Under the pieces are notes generated by a model that was given only the letters and a program-made list of their open reading frames with translations, was not told the origin of the DNA and made no database searches. A stretch of DNA of 64,000 bases from positions 62,001 through 126,000 of the IMG/VR virus record IMGVR_UViG_3300044692_000034. One strand, 5' to 3'. The position numbers and the translations under genes are program-made. This document shows, piece by piece, positions 60,001-64,000 of the stretch. Position 1 is the stretch's first letter. Each line of letters opens with the position of its first letter. This DNA comes from a virus.

Positions 60001-60401
60001 AGGACTGTGCTCTTGAATCGGGTCCGCGACCGCTTGCTCGCGAACGTTTTCTGAACCGAGATGCGTAGCTCCTTCTCGAACACCTTCGCCATCAGGATGG
60101 CGTTGGCTTCGAGGAACTTGGCACGGCCGCCACGCGGATGCTTGAAGTGCAGCGCCTCATGTTGCTTGACGGCGTACGCTCCTTCAACACGGACGAGGAC
60201 GTACCGTGGCAGGACGGTGACACTCACATGGTCGGCGAGCGAGTACCCGGGGTCTGGGTCACGTGCCGGGTCGCCGACTGGGATGTCGGCGATGGTGGCG
60301 AGCGCCAGCTCATCGCCAACAGTCTTGAGGACGTCGTGGCCAGCTTCTTCCATGGCCGCCACGAGCCGCTTTGCAAGACCGTCGAACTTGCTGCTAGGCA
60401 C
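59997..60401 (-). CDS. HK97 gp10-like / neck protein
   Basis: 134 aa. The pattern DPARDPDPGYSLADHVSV...YAVKQHEALHFKHPRGGRAKFLEANAI is shared by HK97 gp10-like and minor capsid proteins at the head-tail joint. Coupled on both sides. Confidence 0.72.
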   Translation of the reverse strand: MPSSKFDGLAKRLVAAMEEAGHDVLKTVGDELALATIADIPVGDPARDPDPGYSLADHVSVTVLPRYVLVRVEGAYAVKQHEALHFKHPRGGRAKFLEANAILMAKVFEKELRISVQKTFASKRSRTRFKSTVL

Positions 60402-60759
60402 GCCTGAGGATGATACGGGTTACGCCTGGTAGGCCGGGCGTGGTCGTACGCCGCCGCCACCGCACGATGCCAGTCTCCGCGTCCTGTCCGTCAATTTGGA
60501 ACTCGATGCCGTAGCCGACTTCGAATTCCAGCACAGCTGCGTCTATAACCATGGTCCGGTCGAGGAGCTGGTCGATGACGGGGAGCCCGAGGTCTCCTCG
60601 GCTTGCCCGTGTCCTGTCCTCGTCGACCTCTACGCAGAGTACGCGTTCCTTCCCTGACCACACTTCTGTGCCGGGTACCGCTGGCCTGTCCCACTCGGCT
60701 TCCTGCCCCGGACCAGTCACGCGCGTAAGAACGCAGTTCGTGATCGTCGGGAGCTTCAC
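60394..60759 (-). CDS. Head-tail stopper-like protein
   Basis: 121 aa from a GTG at 60759 (GTGA overlap). Beta-rich (NCVLTRVTGPG, VLEFEVGYGIEFQIDGQDAETGIVRWRRR). Third in the connector group, where head closure proteins usually lie. No diagnostic motif. Confidence 0.6.
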   Translation of the reverse strand: MKLPTITNCVLTRVTGPGQEAEWDRPAVPGTEVWSGKERVLCVEVDEDRTRASRGDLGLPVIDQLLDRTMVIDAAVLEFEVGYGIEFQIDGQDAETGIVRWRRRTTTPGLPGVTRIILRRA

Positions 60760-61601
60760 CGCACGAGCACCCCCCGAGACCCCCTGACGATCGTGTTCAG
60801 CTCCGGTGTGGAGAACAGGTCGTTGTCGAGATTCGGCTTGGCGTACGTGATTGCCTGGCCGTCGGCTTCTCGACGGACGACTCTCGCGTCGATCGTGCCG
60901 TTCGTCGTCCCGTACATCTCCTGCGCGAGAAGGAACATGGCGCGCTGGACGTCGGCGCCGGCATAGTCCAAGCCGTGCTCGTAGCCAATGGTGGTGCGCT
61001 GCCCCGGCATCCCGTACGACGGGATCCAGTACAGCTTCGACGTTGACGGGTTGTATCTGATGCCTGCGATGGTGTCGGGGGCCCATGCCACGCCGCTGAT
61101 GTCGTCGTGGACCTCGCGGATCGTGCGCAGGTACTTCCAGGTCAAGAATGCGACGAGCCTGTGCGGGATGACCGTCTCGCGGACGTATCGGGGTACGGCC
61201 GCGTACCCGAGCGCGTCCTCTAGCCGTACCTCGATCTGCGTGCGCTTGTCAGCAAGCTGCTCATCGGTGTCGTCGGGGTACAGGCTCGCGAGTACAGACA
61301 GCGGGCACAGGAAACCGCCGACGATCTCGTGGTACGTGTAGAGAGCCTGCACAAGCCCCCCGTACGTGAACTTCCAGCGTGCCACGAGCGTGTCCAGTAG
61401 CGCGGTCTGCGTACCGTTGAGCTGGTAGGTGAACACACCTGTGCCGGCCTCTGTGGCTGCCGTGTCGGGCAGCAGGATCGTGCCGTCGGCGCGGGTGAGC
61501 TGGACCACAGCCGTGTCGGGCGACGGGTCGACGGGCGTGGTACCGGCTGTGACGGTGACCTTGATGGTGGGGTTGCTGCCTTGCAGGATTCTGTCGATCA
61601 T
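60756..61601 (-). CDS. Head-tail adaptor protein
   Basis: 281 aa. N-terminal beta domain (LQGSNPTIKVTVTAGTTPVDP...RADGTILLPDTAATEAGTGVFTYQL), then a helical part (LASLYPDDTDEQLADKRTQIEVRLEDALGYA...RYVRETVIPHRLVAFLTWKYL) typical of gp6/gp15-type adaptors, and a C-terminal strand region. Longer than usual because of the N-terminal Ig-like domain. Confidence 0.65.
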   Translation of the reverse strand: MIDRILQGSNPTIKVTVTAGTTPVDPSPDTAVVQLTRADGTILLPDTAATEAGTGVFTYQLNGTQTALLDTLVARWKFTYGGLVQALYTYHEIVGGFLCPLSVLASLYPDDTDEQLADKRTQIEVRLEDALGYAAVPRYVRETVIPHRLVAFLTWKYLRTIREVHDDISGVAWAPDTIAGIRYNPSTSKLYWIPSYGMPGQRTTIGYEHGLDYAGADVQRAMFLLAQEMYGTTNGTIDARVVRREADGQAITYAKPNLDNDLFSTPELNTIVRGSRGVLVR

Positions 61602-61903
61602 TAGCCTACCTCGAGGCGGCCGAGGTCTCGTGTTGGCGGCGCCAACGATACCTCATCGGCGGCTGGTCCTTCTGCGGGCTCGTCGGGTTCAGGCAACGCA
61701 GGCGTCACGTTGATGACACCTTCTTCGCCGGTGGTTGACCACGTGTAGCGCCACTGCCCGAGCTGCGGGAGCCACAACCGGGCCTTGCCCAGAGGCGCCG
61801 GCATGCTCCCATGGAACCCGTCGGGCGCATCGAATTCGAGGGTGCCGTCACGCGGCCCGCGCAGCATGATCGTTGAACCTTGTGGACGTTCGTGCGTGCG
61901 CAT
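61601..61903 (-). CDS. Small hypothetical structural-region protein
   Basis: 100 aa. Beta-rich start (MLRGPRDGTLEFDAPDGFHGSMPAPLGKARLWL) and an acidic Pro-rich end. The last base of its stop overlaps the adaptor start region (61601). An alternative start is the ATG 12 codons in. Unknown role. Confidence 0.55.
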   Translation of the reverse strand: MRTHERPQGSTIMLRGPRDGTLEFDAPDGFHGSMPAPLGKARLWLPQLGQWRYTWSTTGEEGVINVTPALPEPDEPAEGPAADEVSLAPPTRDLGRLEVG

Positions 61904-61907
61904 GCGC

Positions 61908-62237
61908 TTACCCCAGGTCCTCGGTCACGACGAACGACGGGTTGCGTTCCTTGTTGTTCGGGAACGTTTGGATCTTGCCGACGGTCCACGTCACCTCGAT
62001 CTCGCAGAAGTACGTGCCTGCGGTGTCAAGGTCGCTCGCGCCCCATGTGTACGACCAGAGGCCGCTCGCGCCGGCCGGCACGTCGCAGGTGCCTTCGATG
62101 GGGTCGACGCGCGCGTCGCACACCGCGATGAACTTGACGGACGTCGCGCCGCTGATGTCGACGGGGCCGTCGTTGTCGGTGAGCTGCCCGCCGATGTCGG
62201 GGGTGGTGTCGCCTGTTTTCCACTCGGGGATTGCCAT
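61908..62237 (-). CDS. Ig-like structural protein
   Basis: 109 aa from ATG at 62237 with GTAGGAGG upstream. MAIPEWKTGDTTPDIGGQLTDNDGPVDISGATSVKFIAV...GLWSYTWGASDLDTAGTYFCEIEVTW reads as one beta-sandwich of the BppU or Ig type, seen in phage baseplate and head decoration proteins. No longer reading is needed. Confidence 0.62.
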   Translation of the reverse strand: MAIPEWKTGDTTPDIGGQLTDNDGPVDISGATSVKFIAVCDARVDPIEGTCDVPAGASGLWSYTWGASDLDTAGTYFCEIEVTWTVGKIQTFPNNKERNPSFVVTEDLG

Positions 62238-62245
62238 GTCGCCTC

Positions 62246-64000
62246 CTACGGGAACCTGTCCGAAAGGACGTTGTTGACTGTGTTGCTGTCCAGGACTGCG
62301 TTCTCGGAGTTCTCGTCGAGGAGCACATCGATGGTTGACGTACTGTCGTCGAGCTGAACGTTCACCGAGTTGGCCGCGAATACGGCGTTCACCGTGTTCT
62401 CGTCGAGGACTACTGCCTTCGTAGAACCGAAAAGTTCTGTGTTGGTCGGCTCCGCGCTCAAGACGAGCTTGTCGAGCGGCGTCGCATCCAAGATCACGTT
62501 GACCGGCATGGTGAGCGGCGGGCGGCCAAGCGCACGCAATCCGCCCGTTGCACTGCCGTGCCCCGCTGCCGTACCGATGAGCGCAGCGGGCGCATGGGGC
62601 ACGCCAGACATCGCACCCGAGCCGGCGGCCGTGCCACGCAGAAGGCTTACGATGCCGGTGGTATGCGAAAGTTCGTCGCCGGTTTGCCCCTGGTCGGTGT
62701 GAGCGGTGACGTCGCAAGCGAGCTGGAAGCCGACGTCAGCAAAGACAGCGGTGTACGACGCCGACGTCGCGCCACTGATGTTCGTTTGGTCGAACGTGTC
62801 GGGATCGACCCGGACCCACTGGTACGTGAACGTGAGCGGCGGCATCCCGAACCAGTTGCCGTCGTCCGGGTTGCTGACGGTGACCGTGACACCAACGTCG
62901 ACTGTGGTCTTGTTGAGCGGGAACGCTGGTCCGACATGGCTCGGCTCCGGGACCCTGAAGACGTACGCGCCCGTAGCGAGAGTCGCCGACGCCTCTCCTG
63001 AGTCGTTCGTCGCGTAGACGCGACAGTTGACATCATGAAATGAGATGTCGGCGCTCTTCGTAAGCACCAAGCTGTCGTCGGACGACCGGGCTTGGAACGT
63101 ATGCCCACCGATCGAGAAGAACTCGTACTCGAACGTAGGGGTCGGCGAACCAGACCACGCACCCGGGTCAACCGTGATCGTTACCTCTGAGTTGTCGGCC
63201 GGGAGGTAGACGCCTGCCGTGAGGTCACGCACGTAATCGCCGTGGAGTGTCGGAGCGACAACGTTGACTGGCGGCTCGGCCGGGAAATCGGGGCCGCCCG
63301 TCAGGGTGCCGGAGCCATCGGCGCTGCCTGAGAGCAGCGGTGGCGCATGCGCGGCGCCAGTGAGAGAACTGACGCCTGCCATGGTGCCCACTAGTGCCGG
63401 CACAAAGTTGATGGCGCCGGTTAGCGTGCTCGTGCCCGCCGAAGTGCCGGAGAGGATCGCGACTACCTTGACGGAGCCGGTTGTGGCGCCTGTCCCTGCC
63501 ATGGTGCCGGTGAGCTGCCCCGGCCGTGAGACGGTGCCGCTCATGGCGCCCAAGCCGGCCATGGTCCCCGACAGGTGGTCAGAGACCCGCACGGTGCCGC
63601 TCATCGAGCCCGTGCCATGCATGCTGCCCGAGATCGCAGCGCCCGTCGGCGGTGCGCTCGCAGCACCGAGGTAGCAGTCGTCCAGGAAGACTTCGAAGTT
63701 CTGGTTGCCGATGCCAGTAAGGCCGCTCGTGTACACCGAGTCGGTGAACGTAAGGAGCACATTCGAGAAATCGTTGACGTACGCTGTGAGCACGTCGTCA
63801 ACTATCTGGAAGAGGATGACGTCACCGGGGCTCATAGACCACGTGCCCCCGGACTCGTCACTTGTCAGCAGTGTCAGGTCGCTGTCAGCGAAGATGCCGT
63901 CGGCGCGTTCGATCTTGTATGAGTCGGTTCCGAGTGCGTTGATGTACCACGAGAACCGGTAGCCCGTCGTACCAAACCCGACGTTTGCGATGCGAAGCCA
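62246..64000 (-). CDS. Repeat-rich surface (head fibre or decoration) protein, 5' end cut
   Basis: At least 584 aa; the frame is open to the right edge, so the start lies outside the window. Order: a LamG-like sandwich (YKIERADGIFADSDLTLL, LFQIVDDVLTAYVND, FEVFLDDCYLGAAS), about six degenerate repeats of 20-25 residues with the theme SGTMAG-GxMSGTV, two Ig-like domains (PVNVVAPTLHGDYV...; PLTFTYQWVRVD...), two more repeats, and a C-terminal run (VLDENTVNAVF, VLLDENSENAVLDSNTVNNVL) that looks like a small beta-solenoid. Likely displayed on the virion surface. Confidence 0.7.
   Translation of the reverse strand, partial: WLRIANVGFGTTGYRFSWYINALGTDSYKIERADGIFADSDLTLLTSDESGGTWSMSPGDVILFQIVDDVLTAYVNDFSNVLLTFTDSVYTSGLTGIGNQNFEVFLDDCYLGAASAPPTGAAISGSMHGTGSMSGTVRVSDHLSGTMAGLGAMSGTVSRPGQLTGTMAGTGATTGSVKVVAILSGTSAGTSTLTGAINFVPALVGTMAGVSSLTGAAHAPPLLSGSADGSGTLTGGPDFPAEPPVNVVAPTLHGDYVRDLTAGVYLPADNSEVTITVDPGAWSGSPTPTFEYEFFSIGGHTFQARSSDDSLVLTKSADISFHDVNCRVYATNDSGEASATLATGAYVFRVPEPSHVGPAFPLNKTTVDVGVTVTVSNPDDGNWFGMPPLTFTYQWVRVDPDTFDQTNISGATSASYTAVFADVGFQLACDVTAHTDQGQTGDELSHTTGIVSLLRGTAAGSGAMSGVPHAPAALIGTAAGHGSATGGLRALGRPPLTMPVNVILDATPLDKLVLSAEPTNTELFGSTKAVVLDENTVNAVFAANSVNVQLDDSTSTIDVLLDENSENAVLDSNTVNNVLSDRFP

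Overview
This is a GC-rich window from what looks like a large actinobacterial mobile genome. It is a siphovirus-type phage, prophage or phage-plasmid, and nearly all genes lie on the minus strand. The sequence shows short genes packed end to start (ATGA, GTGA, TAATG and TGATG overlaps), a tape measure gene of 6.2 kb, tail chaperones with a -1 frameshift site, a lysis cassette, RecT, and many small zinc-ribbon proteins. An actinobacterial host is inferred from the base composition, the Rpf-like transglycosylase, the Ku-like protein, the B12-dependent ribonucleotide reductase and the Gram-positive (Tcp-type) conjugation genes. Portal, major capsid, terminase, integrase and repressor genes were not seen and may lie outside the window.

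In transcription order (from base 64000 down), the first block is structural. It holds a repeat-rich surface protein that is cut by the right edge (62246-64000), small proteins and head-tail connectors (59548-62237), the tail tube (57748-59100), tail chaperones G and GT with a GGGAAAA slip site (56601-57688), the tape measure (50308-56481), two large minor tail proteins (46128-50308), the lysis group of CHAP endolysin and small membrane proteins (43436-46100), and a tail fibre with an N-terminal DUF4082-like domain, Ig-like domains and a beta-helix (40287-43016). An initiator-type tRNA-Met follows. Next is an island (36964-40190) of secreted proteins, some on the plus strand, with terminators and an 830-base non-coding stretch.

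The next block handles DNA and RNA metabolism (10157-36963): RecT, a RecB/Cas4-like nuclease, a YhaM-like OB-HD exonuclease, a DprA-like protein, an HNH nuclease, two paralogous DNA methyltransferases, a primase zinc-finger protein, a probable helicase-loader-type protein, class II ribonucleotide reductase (nrdJ), a RusA-like resolvase, an HD phosphohydrolase, a vWA protein, a Ku-like protein, a DUF1643 protein, a DUF932 protein and a DUF5131 (Gp37/68) protein.

The left end carries the two most unusual systems. Bases 2285-10050 encode a compact type IV secretion channel of the Gram-positive Tcp/Tn916 type (TcpC-like, pilin-like, TcpE-like, VirB4, VirB6-like, a secreted stalk-like protein, and a two-domain wall hydrolase), all translationally coupled; a secreted Rpf-like transglycosylase lies nearby. 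Directly downstream is a Ro60 (TROVE-vWA) gene, preceded by an RNA that folds as a bacterial Y RNA: a long end-to-end helix capped by a circularly permuted tRNA mimic. A phage genome that also carries a conjugation channel and a Ro60-Y RNA particle is the main point of interest here.
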